Numbered from the stretch's first letter, positions 45,748 through 59,700 are shown. The stretch: 64,000 bases of DNA from Phaeotremella fagi (GCA_001599715.1 BCHU01000005.1:1302001-1366000); one strand, 5' to 3'. A program made the numbers and translations. Notes: a model not told the origin generated them from the letters alone.

Positions 45748-46457
45748 TCAACTCGAACTCTGATTAGGAGTTTCATCAGAATACCGTAAAGTAGTAAGAG
45801 TCTGATTGAAACTACCAGATTTGACTCTGGACAAGAAATATGGAATCAGATTTAATCCACGAACGGTCTAGACAAGCTAGACTCACTTTGTAAAATGTTT
45901 CTGTTTAGAACCAGCGAGTTTGGCAGTACAAGGACTCTGAAGTGCGTCGGTAGGTGAGATCAACGAAGGTTTCCTGATTGGATGAATTAGTTCTATGTTG
46001 GGTAGGTGTATGGGAGGGAGGAGGGGGGCTTACGTGGCTTTAGCGAATTTCTTCGCTAAGAGGGCTTTTTGACCCATTCCTGAAGTCCCGCCGTGGATTG
46101 ATGGATCGACTGTTTGTCCTGGGACTACGGGGTTTGCTGTGGGTAGGTTTTGGTTAGTTTTGATTACAGATGGGGTTGGGGATGTTGTTTGAAGGGTTGA
46201 ACGAAGGGTTCGATGGATTGATTGGTCATCATTAACGACAACCTGTTGATTATTCAAATCGAGTTATCCTTTCACTGACGCCTCTACATCCTCGTCCAAA
46301 TCGGAGATTCAACCCAAACTCTCCACTTACGATTTGCGATTCCCAAAGGAGCAGTCTGTTGGACGACCAACGCTCTATGTGCTGGGTCGTGGAGTGGGGT
46401 GATGTTAGGTGAAGGTGTTGAAGGGAATGATTTATTTGATTTGGGTGTTGATACCAT
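45748..46457 (-). CDS. SPO12: Spo12-like mitotic-exit regulator
   Basis: Small nuclear regulator; yeast Spo12 belongs to the FEAR network that frees the Cdc14 phosphatase in early anaphase. The start is the ATG at 46457 (MVSTPKSNKSFPSTPSPNIT), chosen because the upstream frame is non-coding in look. Exon 1 ends near APLGIANRK. A middle exon has VVNDDQSIHRTLRSTL and SGMGQKALLAKKFAKA. The diagnostic block is KPSLISPTDALQSPCTAKLA, the Spo12 motif (SPTD.L.SPC..KL). The tail ends DETPNQSSS with a TGA at 45750-45748. TP and SP sites are plentiful, fitting CDK control. No membrane segment. Family call is from the short motif only. Confidence 0.75.
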
Positions 46458-46636
46458 TGTTGATTGTTTATGCGAAGTAATGTTATAAGTAGAAGAATGA
46501 GAATGAGTTGAATGATTTAATTTAATGTATATGTTATATGTTTGGGTGGCAAAGACAGTCACGGAAGTGGCTGATTAAACTGTGTCTACTCGGGAATACC
46601 GGGATTATCTACATGTGGCATACTAAACTACTAACT

Positions 46637-48189
46637 CTACTCTTCACCAGTCTTCTGATTCTCAACTGATTCACCAACAGTCTCACCTTTAAGGATACTC
46701 TCAACAACCTTCTTACCAGGTATAACCATAGTAGGTGGTAAATGTGTAAGTGGTGGTAATAAAGCTGCTGCTGCTTTTCTAGCGTTTTGTTGAAGGACGA
46801 AACTAGAGTTATGGAGGGTTAGCCAAAGAGTCGTTTCGTAGAGAGAGATTCAACCCACTCCATGATAACTATTGCTGCCATCGTTTCAACGATTGGTACA
46901 GCTCTTGGGACGACACAAGGGTCATGTCTACCTTTAGCAGCTAAAACACCTGAAGAACCGTCGTAACGTGCAGTCGGTTGTTCCTGTGAGATAGTTGCTG
47001 GTGGTTTGAATCCAATTCTAAAAGATAAATCAGCCTCATATAGCATAAAACTGATACCACGTAACCTACCTGAAATAAATATCTTCACCATTAGAGATAC
47101 CACCTTGAACACCACCACTCCAATTGGTGGAAGTTCTCAAACGAGGTTCACCAGTCAAATCATCGACACCGTCAACGAACGGATCGTTATGTTTAGAACC
47201 TGGGATCTGACTTCCACGGAAACCAGAACCGATCTCGAAAGCTTTCGTTGAAGGGATCGAAAGCATAGCATGAGCAAGGACTGCTTCCAGTTTGTCGAAA
47301 ACTGGTTCACCAAGTCCAAGTGGACATCTTCTGATTACACAGGTAACTGTACCGCCTAAAGAATCGTTTTTGGCTTTAGCAGCTCGAATAGTCTATAGAA
47401 TAGGGTTTAGCACGTTGACCCTGCGGCATTTGGACTTACAGCTTCCATTTTTTCACTAGTCTCACGATGAGGACATCTAGTGATCTCCTTATCTACCTCC
47501 TCCCTAGTCACAGTCTTGATCAACTCCATATACTCCTTGTTCAAAACATCATCATCGCTCTCATCCCCATCAAAAGGTAGCGAGATTTTACCAACACTAC
47601 CTACGAAAGCCACAATCTCCACACCGAAAGCTTCTTTAAGATATTTCTCGGCTATAGCACCAGCAGCGACTCTACCGATAGTTTCACGGGCTGAAGCACG
47701 ACCACCACCTGATGAAGCTTTGACACCGTATTTAGCTAGATAGGTGTAGTCTGCGTGTGAGGGTCGAGGGAATAAATCGGTTTCAGCGTAGTCGTGAGGT
47801 CTTTGATCTTTGTTTTGGACTATTAAACCAATGGGCGTTCCTAGGGTTACACCATGTTCGGTACCGGATTGAAGATGAACTTGATCGAATTCTGATCTCT
47901 AGGAGTTTGGTGATGGCGTTAGCTTACTTGTATAGACATGGGAGGTAGACCCACAGCTGTAGTAATATCACTTTGTCCAGGACGTCTACGAGAAAGTTGA
48001 ATCTGAATATCTTCCTCTGTAAGTCTCAACCCCTAAGAATAAACGTTTATTAGCAAAATCTCCCATCAAGAACGATCACCAGTGGAGAATAAGACTCACA
48101 GGTGGTACACCATCAATGATACATCCAACTGATTTACAATGACTTTCACCGTAAGTATGAACTCTGTAGTTGGTACCGAAAGAAGACAT
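46637..48189 (-). CDS. ARO2: Chorismate synthase
   Basis: Last enzyme of the shikimate pathway: converts EPSP to chorismate using reduced flavin; the fungal enzyme also reduces FMN with NADPH. The start is the ATG at 48189. Signatures in order: [19 protein letters not shown] and the [12 protein letters not shown] region; [81 protein letters not shown]; and [19 protein letters not shown]. These cover all three chorismate-synthase signatures. C terminus ENQKTGEE with a TAG at 46639-46637. At least six exons. Divergent from GEMIN2, 179 bp apart. Confidence 0.97.
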
Positions 48190-48368
48190 TTTTGGTTGGT
48201 AGAAGTATAGAAGATGAATGGATTGGTCGGTTGGGATTTATAAATAGGTCAAAGAAAAGGTTAGGTTTTCGAGTCAAAAGGAAAAGTTAACGGAATCAAA
48301 TTCTGGCTTAAACTTTGGTGATTTCGTTCGATGAAATATCAGTCTTAACGTATCGACATCCATTAACG

Positions 48369-49795
48369 ATGTCAAGAACGAACAAAAGACCAAGGGAATC
48401 TACATCGACATCCGTATCAGAGAACGAAGATCCGGACCAAACAGTAAACGGTAGACAGGTCTTACCGATTGGGGAGTTACCAGTAGATTTTGATGGAATC
48501 CCTTTAGATGGTTCACAATATCTAGCGTTAGCCAAGTGGGTCCTGCTTCTAGAGTTCAAAACTTCGTACTGATTCAACTTGTGATCTAGTCGATCAAACG
48601 AATCTTTACCTTTCTTCACTAGGGTTCCGAATCCTTTTAAAGAGCTCTCACCGGAGGTAGAAATTAATGTTGATGTTCCCCAAAATGGATTAGAGAAGAA
48701 GAGACATCCGGCTTTACCAACTGAAGCATGGAGGGTACTCTACGTAGCTCATTTCATGGGTTACAGGAAGGTAGGTATTCAATCTTCATCCATCTAATGA
48801 AAATTAAAATTTATATTAATCTAGCATCTATCGAAAATATTTCCACCAACCACTAAACTACCTAAACCAGCTAATCAACCTCGAATCCCACGAGCTAACC
48901 AACGTGCAGAATGGTATTCATTCGTCAACGGATTTCCTAGACGGAAACTAGAGAGACAGGTTGTAGTTCTGGAAGAAGATTTGGAGGGGGAGGAGGAGAT
49001 GATGAATGGTGATAACGGGGAGGAAGAAGATTATCAGGATGAAGATGAGGAGGAGGAGGAGATGGACGACGAAGAAGCTCAATATAACGAAATATCAACC
49101 ACCAAATTATCGAAATACATCCTAGAACCCGAAAGTGAAAAACATCAACCCAGAGAACCATTAATAAGTTACATCCAGAATCTACAATCCGTAAGTCGGC
49201 CCCCCCACCCACCCAGCCAAACTAATCCAAAAACTCACAGGAAGAAATAACCAAAATCCTCTCTCATTTCACTTACTGGTTAAAAGAGAACATCTACCAA
49301 CAATCCACCGAAGCCCCCAAAACCAATCTCCCACTCTCACCGTTCCCTTTACTGTATTCGAAATGGATCTTCGTACTCTTGAGTGTACTGGACACTAACC
49401 TTTCTGGTGAACAGGTTAGCGTGTTGAGGGAATTGGTTAGGGCTTGTTTTGATGTTATCGTTTATTCTTGGGATCTTTTTGCTTGGCAGCGGCAACTTCC
49501 AATGGGGGAGGGGAGTTGGAGCTTGGGTTCGAGGTGGAAGAGGGAACGTGATCTTTTGGGGGTTGTTGGGATTGGGATGACTCATGGGAATGGGGATGTT
49601 GATGATGGTTTAACGAAAACGAAATTCACGAATGGTAATGAAAACGAAAAACCCAATGGTGATCGTCTCAAAAACATTGACGGTGAGAACGGTTTAGACG
49701 AGATCCTAGCTCGTTGTTGGTTAACGATCGAAGCTGTCATTGCAGGTTGGGCACAAAGGGATTTAACGGATGAGAGTGAGAATCTGTTTAAATGA
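48369..49795 (+). CDS. Gemin2/SIP1/Brr1 family snRNP assembly factor
   Basis: Helps load Sm proteins onto spliceosomal snRNAs, in the SMN complex in animals and as Brr1 in yeast. The start is the ATG at 48369 (MSRTNKRPRES). The family block is LPIGELPVDFDGIPLDGSQY, followed by LALA. After an intron comes LPFFTRVPNPFKELSPEV, then WRVLYVAHFMGYRK and REPLISYIQNLQS. The C-terminal half is helical: FPLLYSKWIFVLLSVLDTNL, SVLRELVRACFDVIVYSWDL and CWLTIEAVIAGWAQRDL. A long acidic insertion (about 48990-49080) is not part of the core family. It ends with a TGA at 49793-49795. The intron-rich genome makes a retained snRNP assembly factor expected. Symbol left empty because GEMIN2 and BRR1 naming differ. 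Confidence 0.8.
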
Positions 49796-50047
49796 ACGAT
49801 ATTGTCACAAATTAGTGTTGTATGTACGATAGACAAATGCATTTTTTTCAAAACATGAATCAAAAGTCTGTTCCAAAACGTGATATGTATATGAAGCAGA
49901 AAGTAGAAAGTATGAATGAATGATAACTTGAAAAATGCGATTATTTTACTATAAACCCAGGAAAGAAATGGAACGAATCAACAACAACACGAAGGGAGAA
50001 TGAAATGATAGAATACCAAAAGAAAAGATATATACTGTACTCGGTTT

Positions 50048-53000
50048 TTAAGCGTCCGCTCTCAATTTATTTCTCAACATGTTCAACAACCATTCCGCAT
50101 CCCAATAAGCGACACCAGGACTCCTCGTCGCCCCGACCCAATTCTCTTTATTCTGACCCTGCCCACTGACAACACCGTTAAGTAAACTGATATCATGATT
50201 AAGGTTAGATTGTAAATACGACGACTGGTCTTGAAGTAAATCACCAGCTCCGTAATTACCTGAACCGTTAGACTGATGTGATTGAGATGGAGCTTGTGAT
50301 TTCACCAATGAAGATCGACGAGGTCCGTCACCCGACGTTGATAATGATTTTGAAATTTTAGGGGCGGAAAGTGAAGATGGTTTGTATGGGGTGGTGGATG
50401 TTGGAGTTGGTGAAGATGGGATTTCATAAGTTGATTCTTCAACAGTCTTGAATCCACCATTCGGATTGGTGGCCGTAGACGATTTAGCTGGGAAAGTGAA
50501 AGTTCCAAATGAAGACGTTGGGATGGGTACGTTGATCGAATTACTCGGTGAACTAGATTCTACATGTGGTGGGAATTCGAATTGAACTTTTGAAGGTCTT
50601 CTACCGAAATTATATCCGTTTCCGTTGGCTGTTAGTTCATCGTTATGTTGTTGGTTTCCAGCTGCCGTTGCGAGATTAGCGATTTCAGTTCGCATGGCCG
50701 ATTGAATCTTCTGTGACATGACACAAGAATTTTGGGCACGGAACAACGGGAACGGTAACCATTTATCGGTGAAGGTGTTGACTGCCGCGTCGTAGTTGCA
50801 ATAGAAAACTATAAGATATGGTGGAGTGTTGTTCGCACTGTTGTTTAAACCTGAGAGTGGTGATGATCGTCGGACGTTACTCGTTGAACCTGGTGTACCT
50901 GGTGTTAAAGGAACTAGAACCGGATGAAGTGTCAATCTAGGTAACACATGTGCCATATCTTCAAGAGTAAGGATTTCGTCCAACATAGGAATAACTGCTC
51001 TTTCCAAAGCTTCAAGTAATTTCGTGACTCGATGACCACCAAGTTGTTGATTATCAGTCGACATGTTCCTAGTAATGATAGACAACAAAGTCATCCCATC
51101 CAACCATGTAACGGCTTCACCAATCTCTTCAACCGTACCGTTCAACTCTTCAGTATCATTTCTACCAGGATTAGCACTGAAGGTACACAACTCCCTCATA
51201 GGTAATTGAGATCTGTTCTCCGGTTCACAAAGAATTCTCAAACCATCGAAAGGTGTTGCTTGAACTACAGCAACTCCAGTGTAAAGCGTACCCGATTTCA
51301 AAGAGACTCTCGCGGTGGAATCACAGAATTGTTCAATATCCTCCAACAAAGGTAAAGTGTGTTCCAAAGGAACTGATAAAGTCTTGTGAAGCGAACTAGC
51401 AACAGCATTTGGATCGGCGAAAATGAAATGTCGAGCTAATAAATCAGACTGCTCCGATTGAGAAGTAACTCTTCTAACAAGGAAGATAAGTTGACCTTTG
51501 GAGACCGTATCATTACTGTTAGAAAGTTTGACCCAACCACTATGAAGTGTCAGCTCATCCATCCCATTGTCGCAAACACAACAACAACTTACGTAGTTAA
51601 AATCTGATCATACAAGACACCTAATCTCGAAATCCCATCGTTCTGACCAGTTAATCGAACAGCAAGTTGAGTTGAAGACATTGCGAATTTTTCCAAAAAT
51701 TTAGAGATACTAAGTGGAACAGGTCGACTTGCAGTGGTGACCGAAGCAGTTTCCACCGTTAACATTGAACCTCGTCTAATATCCGTGATAGGGAGAACAT
51801 GATTGGAAGCGACTAAACCAGATTGATTATCCGTTGATTGACCGTAGACTGCGTTGGACGGTGTCCAAAGTGGATTTTTCCATGACCACGACATTCTCAA
51901 GGCTGAAACGAAAGCTTCATGATGGGTTGTTAGATCTAATCCTAGAATTGTTGATCCAGAATGTGTATCCAAAGTCGCGTTCTTTCCACCTCGATTCTCA
52001 GCGGTGAGTGAAGTAATATCACACATGGGTAACATTCCATCCGAGGAGTTGACCAGGATTCGACCATGAGTATCGATAGCTACGTGAGCGACAACAACTC
52101 TTCTTCGTCTTTTACGTTCTTCTCTGATTTTTCTTGAATTGAAGTAGACGAAACCGGCTACACCGAGACAAGCGACGAAAGCCAACGAAGCTACCAAAGC
52201 CAGAATAGCGACTTTAGTTCCAGAAGCCAAATTGGTATCACTTGGTGGTTCACCAACTGGCCAGGCGTAAATCGTTCCAGTCATACCTATAATGTGATTG
52301 TTAGATCCTTACTTGCAAAAATACAACGTGACTAACCTGTGTAATGCATGGCACAAACAGCCGTAGCCAGAATGATAGCAACCAAAATCTTGAGATACCA
52401 ATCGTGTTTCAGTTTAGGTCGAAGCATGATAAACATGATATAAAGAGCGACGATAACTGCACCACAAGCGATGATAACTGATCCAACAACGTACGCAGCT
52501 CGATAAGCTATATAAGGTAAACCAATGATCGAAAGTTGTCCAATGTAATCTGTACCTTGTCAGTGATATGGTTACGAAAAATTTACTCACGCATGGCAGC
52601 AACACCTAAACCAGCTGTGAACCCGGTAATAACGATTTTTATGATATCAGCTTTAGTGACTACATCGAAACCCAAAAACTTTTCCAACTTAGAAGAAGAT
52701 TTCCCACTAAGTAATCTTGTTTTACGAGTCTTTTGGGTGGTCACTTTATCTTCATCCTCGATACGGGATTCAATTTGGGTAAGGGGTGAGGTTGCATTTG
52801 AAGATTTCGATGTCTGTTCCATTTCCAAAGCTCTCTTGTCACCTGATAGATTAAGACTTGGTAGTGCCAATTCAAGATCCTGTTCGGGTAACGATTGGAT
52901 ACGAGCTAAAGAGCTTGCACCTGTTTTGAAAGAAACTGGATCTCGTTGAACGGGTAACAAAGAAGCTGTGGGTAACGAAGCTCTTCGACCTGCATCCGGG

Positions 53001-54379
53001 AATAGAGGGGCTGGCATATCGCTAAATTCGTTATTCCAAACATTGAGCGTAGTAGGAACTGGTGGAGCTGAATTCGGACCGTTTTGACTGAAAGTCGTTG
53101 ATAAATCCGTATTGAGTCTTGGTGGGAAATTGTAACCTGGAACGAAAACTGAACCTCCTGGTGAACCTGGCGTTGAACCTCTTCTAGCAGCGTTTGAAGA
53201 TTGATAAGCTGGTGCAGGAGCTTGAACAAGCGAAGCGTCACTCGACATATGTCTCAAAGATAGACTTCTCGCCGATTGTGTCCCTTGTCTTCTTTCCATT
53301 TCCTCTCTAACCGCAGCTCTACCTTTTCTGAAATCCATTTCCCTTAAATCTTTATCACGACTGATAATGATATCCTCTTCATCAACGAAAGGGCCACCTT
53401 CGTAATCTTGAAAGTTTAATTGATTTTCCTGTTTCTGAGCGACCTTGGCTGCGACAACTGATCTCCAACCTGTTTCTTCGTTACTGAAACCATCTAGCAT
53501 CGACCATTTAGAAACGATAGCCATGGATGACCAGAAAGCGTTTGAAGCTGTCGTACTATCCTTCTTGACACTAGCTTTCCATTTTTTATAATCGTCACCA
53601 ACGGTTCTAGCAGATCTTCTCTTCTTTCTCCTTCTATTTCCAGGTATACAGATCCAATCCCGAAGTTCTGTTCCCATGACGAAAAAAGCTAAAGTCATGG
53701 CTAAACATGAAGAAACTAACGAAAGTATCGTGAATCCAGCACCGTAAGAGAGATACAATGAAGGGTACCCGTACTCAGCTTCGTTGGGATGATGAAGTGA
53801 TAAAGAGTTATTTCCAACAAAGTGCATGGCGAATGTTGATACCGCACCAAAACATATTCCAGCTATTGTGAGAAGTAATTGATTTGAAAATCCTCGATTC
53901 GAAGTTCGCCGTATTAACAATTCTAACGTACATAACGAACCAACGAACGCTATTAATGCTGAGAGAACGATGAATCCAGCGTTATATCTTTGTTCTAGAA
54001 TGACGAAATCGACTGGTATCTCATCTAAAACTTGAGACATGGTCGAGACAAGAACGATGGTTGGAGGTTTCCCATCTGGTCCTCTTCCTGTTATCAGGTA
54101 TTTCGAAGCGAAAGATCCGAATGCTGATGAAGCTGTATGAAGAAGGTTGTTTAAAGGTGATGAAGAGGAATCGGTACTTGATGAAGCTAATGGTGCAGGT
54201 AGGGAAGTGTTGAAACCATCACTCGAAACTGGACTGGCAGCCGTGACGTACGGAGCGCATAGGCCTAAGACGAAAAATGTTGTTGACATGTTGACTCTTG
54301 ACATTCTAGCGCGAGGTTGGGGGGATGGTCGTGGATTTGATTGTCGAGAAGGACCAGCGACAGGGAATGTGAAATCCAT
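50048..54379 (-). CDS. MHYT-domain seven-transmembrane sensor protein with long cytosolic tail
   Basis: Integral membrane protein of the MHYT family, proposed from the family to sense small gases or metals. The start is the ATG at 54379 (MDFTFPVAGPSRQ). MHYT repeats are visible as AMHFVGN (about 53840) and CAMHYTGM (across an intron near 52340-52290), embedded in membrane helices such as YNAGFIVLSALIAFVGSLC, TIAGICFGAVSTF and LALVASLAFVACLGVAGFVY. A long basic/Ser-rich loop sits between the two halves. The C-terminal third (about 51560-50048) is a soluble region containing ELTLHSGWVKLSN, LLARHFIFADPNAVASSL and a Ser/Pro-rich stretch, ending WLLNMLRNKLRADA. No kinase, GGDEF or other output domain was seen. 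Several introns. Its upstream gap is unusually long. Confidence 0.8.
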
Positions 54380-56743
54380 TTTTGGAAAGATCAAATGGGG
54401 GGTAAACAGGATCTGAAATTGAAAACTGATCAGTAAGAGGTGATTGTTTTATGTCAGGGTCGTGATGAAGATAAGGATGGATAGTCCTGTGAGAGGAATA
54501 GAAAGAAAGAAGATATCATTTCCAGAATGATGAATGAAATGAATGAAAGTTGAAATTATGTGTAGGAATATATATAACACGATTAAAATGGTTATGAATC
54601 AACTCACCAGTAAAGTTTAAATTCTTCCGCCAGATCCGTGCGTTTAAGTTACAATTTGATCGAGTGTTGTGTTTAGGTTGCTTCTTGGCTGTAGAAGTGG
54701 AAGTGAGCGTAGAATGTGAGTGTTGAACAAATGAAGTGAGGTGGTGAAAGTGTTGGTGTTGATTGAGATGGATAGATCTTGTCTGTGTCTCTGTTACTCT
54801 CTCTCTTCCAATGGAGTAGTAATAAATTAGCGTCCAGTGTAACGTAGTGACCACGCGATTCCAAGTGATCGTGAATGAATCAACGTCTCTGATCGATTGC
54901 AAGTTAAGGTACAGTTTTGATTGATCGTGCACGGACTTGATGGGTTGATTAATTAAAGGTGGTGGTGGTGACGGTGATGGTGGTGGTGGTGACAAACTGT
55001 GTGAAAGGAATAAACAATGTAGTGTTGATCTCGATATCCAAGGACTCCTTCCTATCCTTCCAACTCCAACGTCTAAATCTAATCTGTTTTGGCTTTGGTT
55101 CTCCTTTATCCAGTTGGGTTGATTATCCGTATCCTATGTCGTCTACTCCATATCTAATACATCTGGTCCACCAGAGCTGTATCCAATATCCAATCTGAGA
55201 AAGACTTTTATCCAATACCGTGATTGGGTTACTGATGTTAATCGATTCGGAGTGAGTGTGATTGATTTAATTCACAAGAAATCGCAAATTTGGAATCTGA
55301 CGTGTTCAGTAACTGGAACAACCAACCCAGTCCAATAGAATAATCGTAGAAATTTAATCAAAATAAAGTTGAAGTAAGAATTCAAATTCAAACAATACAG
55401 TAATGATGATGTTGTTCCACGTCCAAAACCAACTCACGGTAAGTTTAGAACTTCAGATCTTCCTCGGAGGAATAAGAAGAAATAAACGTTGAGAGAAGAA
55501 TTGACTTGATGGAAGGTGAAAGCGAAGAGGTACGGATCTGCAATTGATCCAATGACCCAAAATGGTTTTATCAGTTGGGATGGCTGGTTATTAATTTGGT
55601 CGAATGGATGGGGTTGGTTTTTTGGGTAGGTTATTGGTTGAGGCGTTCGATGGTGTGTGAAGCGAATAACGGGAATTGCGTTGGTCAAATGGAAGAATGT
55701 TTTTGTATGTTTATGTTTATCTTTATGATACGATGCAACAAGTTATTCGTTATTACTTGGAAATCCAAGCGATGTAAATACTAGTACTACAGTTAATAGA
55801 ATTGAATGAACGAGATTGAAATGGAAAAATGACTCCAAAAGTAAAGGGTACCAAAGGCTAACAAAGTTCAAAGTTCACCAAATGGGTTTCAGTCCAAGCG
55901 AGTCCAATCAATTAATGCATCCAGTCACTGATCACTCCTAAGTTACATACCAGTAACTTTACTCCCTCCCCCATGAAAGCTTATGTAAGTTTCTCGTGTG
56001 TCAAAGGTTTACCAGAACAAAGAAAACAAAAAAGTAAGTAACAAAGTTATAGTTAAGTTACGATGAAATGAAAAGGTCTAGAATCTAAGGGATCAAGGGA
56101 ATTACCTTCTCGATCGCAAAAACTCGTGGTGGTAACCAGGTCAAGGTGGGGTGTTCACTTTGGATGCTTGACCTTTGCTTCTTGTTCTACGACGGATATT
56201 CCATGATCATCAGTTGGAATACAGAACAAAGAAACATAAGTAGAAATATTTTCCGATATCGTATCAACCTTTGGAGGTCAAGTTAATAATCAGCCACGTA
56301 GCACCGTAAAAGTACACTTAAATCAACACGACAACCATAACCACACCAACAAGATAAATATGTTAAGAAACACTTTCCACGATGATCGCCCGCCTATGAA
56401 TTCAATCATCTATCACTAACTTACCGCAGATCAAACCGCGATATCTGTAGCACGATTTTCTTTTTTAATTTGTTGAATTGAAAAGATGACTCAGAGTAAA
56501 TTAATTGATGGCTTGAATTGGTGTTTTTAACGCCTTAGGTACGAGGTTGTTACCTCGTCCAAGTAACCTTAACTGTGGGTTACGGCGTTTGAACTTTTCA
56601 GGTGGAGAGGTAGTCATTTCCAGCGGAAATCCATGTGATCGATTTTTACGTGGCAATTGGCTAAAATGTATATCACTGTTCATTATTATTGTACAAGTTC
56701 TTGTACATACCTAAAGATACAATGAAAATAACAAACCCTAACC
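54380..56743. other. long intergenic region (2.4 kb) upstream of the MHYT gene
   Basis: The largest gene-free stretch in the window. On the minus strand near 54606 there is a GTGAGT donor with a plausible acceptor near 54500, suggesting a 5' UTR intron of the MHYT gene; another donor-like site lies near 55437. A GGT repeat lies at 54958-54993. Open frames exist on both strands but none looks like a protein. Confidence 0.5.
54958..54993. repeat. (GGT)n / GGTGAC simple repeat
   Basis: GGT triplets with interspersed GAC or GAT units, non-coding, upstream of the MHYT gene. Confidence 0.85.
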
Positions 56744-59700
56744 CTAAGGTCCAACAGCATACCCAAACCTCTTATCCAAATGAATAAACTCAAAAGCCTT
56801 CCGACCATTCTCATCACCCAACAGCTCCCTCAACTCCCCCTGAGTCAACTTAACAACATCCCTCAAATTCTCAACCTTACCCATAAGATATCTCAAAGCA
56901 TACCCATGAACCCCAGGTAAACTTCTCAACATCTCAACAGCGACCGTATTCTCAATCCCTCCAACGTCTTCATCCCCATCCCCTTGATTTGAACCCTTGA
57001 GAATTGCCTGTTTTTCATCAGGTTCGTCATTGTTCTTCTTCAGTTCTGAGAGGATCTTTACAGATTCTATTGGGGAGGAGGACCAGATTATTCGAAGGCG
57101 TGGGAAATGTAGGGTTAGGAGGGTAAGTCGACTTTGAAGATAGAATGTATCTTTCCATTCTTCCGTGCCGATCGTCGCTCGTCCATTAGCTTCCGATTTC
57201 GCGTCGGCTTGTGTCTGCACTGATCAGCATCTACCATCAATGACCCAAGAAATTGAACCCACTCTCAATCCATATTTATCTTCTTCAAATTCAATCAACA
57301 GAATACAGATTTCATAATGAGCAGTCATAGCTTCACATTGTGTGAACCTAACCAAAAAGATCCTTATCAGCAAAATGAAACCAAAAACACCTAATCTCCA
57401 CAACTCACAATCTACCATTGGCGAAACTAGCTTCCAAATCCGGTAAAGCCTTTCTTTCAACACACATCTTCGGAGTGAGGATGTAATCACCAATAGTCAA
57501 GGTAGCGGGTACGACTTTCATACCAGCAGCATCAATGAGTGGAGGAAGTAAAGCACCGATTTCTCTTAAATCGACAACGATCTGATTAAAACGTCAGTTC
57601 AAGTCTACCAGTCCAAAATGCTGCACGTACCCTAGAATCTTCAGCAGAACTGGCACCACCACCAGCGTTTCTTGATGAATAAGTAGTCTTAGATCTAGTC
57701 ACCGCATCACGCATCGGTGCCCTAGGATTATTGTTGTATATAGAAATGACCATGTTCTGAACGCCATTCAGCATACCACATCGAAAATCACAAAAAACAA
57801 CTCACCTGTCTATCCTCAATGAGTTTCTTGAAAGCTTCACCTTCCCGTGAGATGGTCGATAAATACCTCTCTTCCTCAAACGAATTAGCATATGTCATCT
57901 GATACACCCGAAGCGCTAAACCAGGATTCGAGTTTTTGTACACCTACTCCCAAAGTCAGCATTTGGGTTTTGATGTTCAATCAGATGAATCAAAACATAC
58001 CTCTAAACGTCTAATGAATCCTAAATTAGGTTCATACATGACCACGAAACGAGGTCTCAACTCCTGTAACATGATATCATCGTCTTCATCACCATAAGGT
58101 CGAACAATGACCGTATCCTCAACTTTCAGCAATCCATAATCTTGATCCCAATCCTCTAAAAGTCCCTCAGCAGCCAACCACTTCCGACGTGAATTAGTTG
58201 GATCCAAGTCATCTTCTTCGATTACCCCCATTCTAGCTAGTAAATACGCTTTGGCGTCTTCCAGTCCACGTAGAATTCTTGGATCGCCAGGTTTGACCAT
58301 GATGACGTTACCCGGTCTGATCTGTCTGTTCCCACTCCCGTTTGTCGACCTGTTGTTTTGTCAGCTGGATACCCTTTATAAGAATTTAAGTAACGAGCTC
58401 ACGATTCAGCAACAGCTTGGTCATTGTCATACTCCACCTCACCACCAGCAAAAGCAGATTGAGCCTGCATCATAGCCCGTTTCCTAGACCTATCCCAAGG
58501 TGAGTCAGTCCTACTCCCCAAAATCTAAAAACCAACATACAATTCTTCATCTTTCCCATACCCCCTACCCCCATTCCCACTAATCATCCCTCCTCTCAAT
58601 CTCCGTCGTTTATTCTGTGACTCGCGATATTTCCGACTAGCCTCTTCAATCCGTTTAGTCTCCATACTATCCTTCTTAGTCTTGACTTCATCCCCACCGT
58701 TGAAACCCATCATCTTGGATGGATCAGATGAAGAGATTCTTTCACCGTTCTTTTCATGTTGCCAATTGGATAGGAAAAGGGTTTCCATCATTTTACGACC
58801 TGCTTGAGAGCCGAATGGTGGATTCGTTTTTTCCATGGTTGTTAGATACGAACGTAATTGGGTACATGTTCTATCTGAGGATGTCATGATTAACACAATG
58901 TTGGTTCCTGGTTCATCTGTATCGTGATCAGTAATGTATGGTGAAACTAATGACTTGATACGACTTACTGGCATGACTATCCTCCACACGAGAAATCGTA
59001 TCCTCAATCTCCTTCAACACCCTAGCAAGTAAACTCCATTTCGGTAATTCCTCTAAAACCGGTTCATGTCCCTTCCGTATACGTTTCTTAACCCTAGTTG
59101 ATAAATCATCACTGATCCCAAAAGTCAAAGGCCTAAAAACAGGTGGTGCTTCAGAAGAAATTTCTCGTAGTGTATCTTCATCATCCTCGACTTCAATTAT
59201 ATCATTCAAACTAAAATTTGTTGACATCGTTTGAGTTTGAGTTGCGAAAGTCTCCATAATCCCATCTTCATCTTCGACGTCTTCATCTACCGGTTGACCG
59301 GTAGCTCGTAAACGATTGATCTGTCTTGATTCGGTTTCTCTCAAAGCTTCCATTTCATCTTCATGCTGTTCTTCTGCGCTTCCTGGTGTGTCGGTTTCAA
59401 TACCGTTTTCAGTTTCGCTGGGCTCTGGATCATTATCCATCGATAAAGACTTCTTTGAGACTCTAGCTTGCGATGCTTGCACCAACTTCGCAGCAGCGTC
59501 AGCTTGAAACCAAGCGTGAACATGTTTAGCTGGTCCCGTTAACCGTTGAGCAGAGAAGAACTCGCGGTGAAGAGTGTTGACGTAAGATGCGAATGTAGCA
59601 GAATCATATTCAAGCAGCCATCTTCACACGGTTTCAGTCTAACGAAACATCGAAGCAAAACCACTCACGTATGTAAATTCCTCAGTTCAGTCAAGGCTGA

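Noticed and set aside
54516..54995. Minus-strand frame of 159 residues upstream of the MHYT gene
   Set aside because: Low-complexity His/Ser/Thr composition and overlap with the likely leader of the MHYT transcript.
55434..56683. Short frames in the long intergenic region
   Set aside because: None has recognisable motifs, splice signals or a paralogue in the window.
56736..56747. CCCTAACCCTAA, two telomere-like units
   Set aside because: Only two units, overlapping the RAD1 stop codon, with conserved housekeeping genes on both sides. Not evidence of a telomere or interstitial array.
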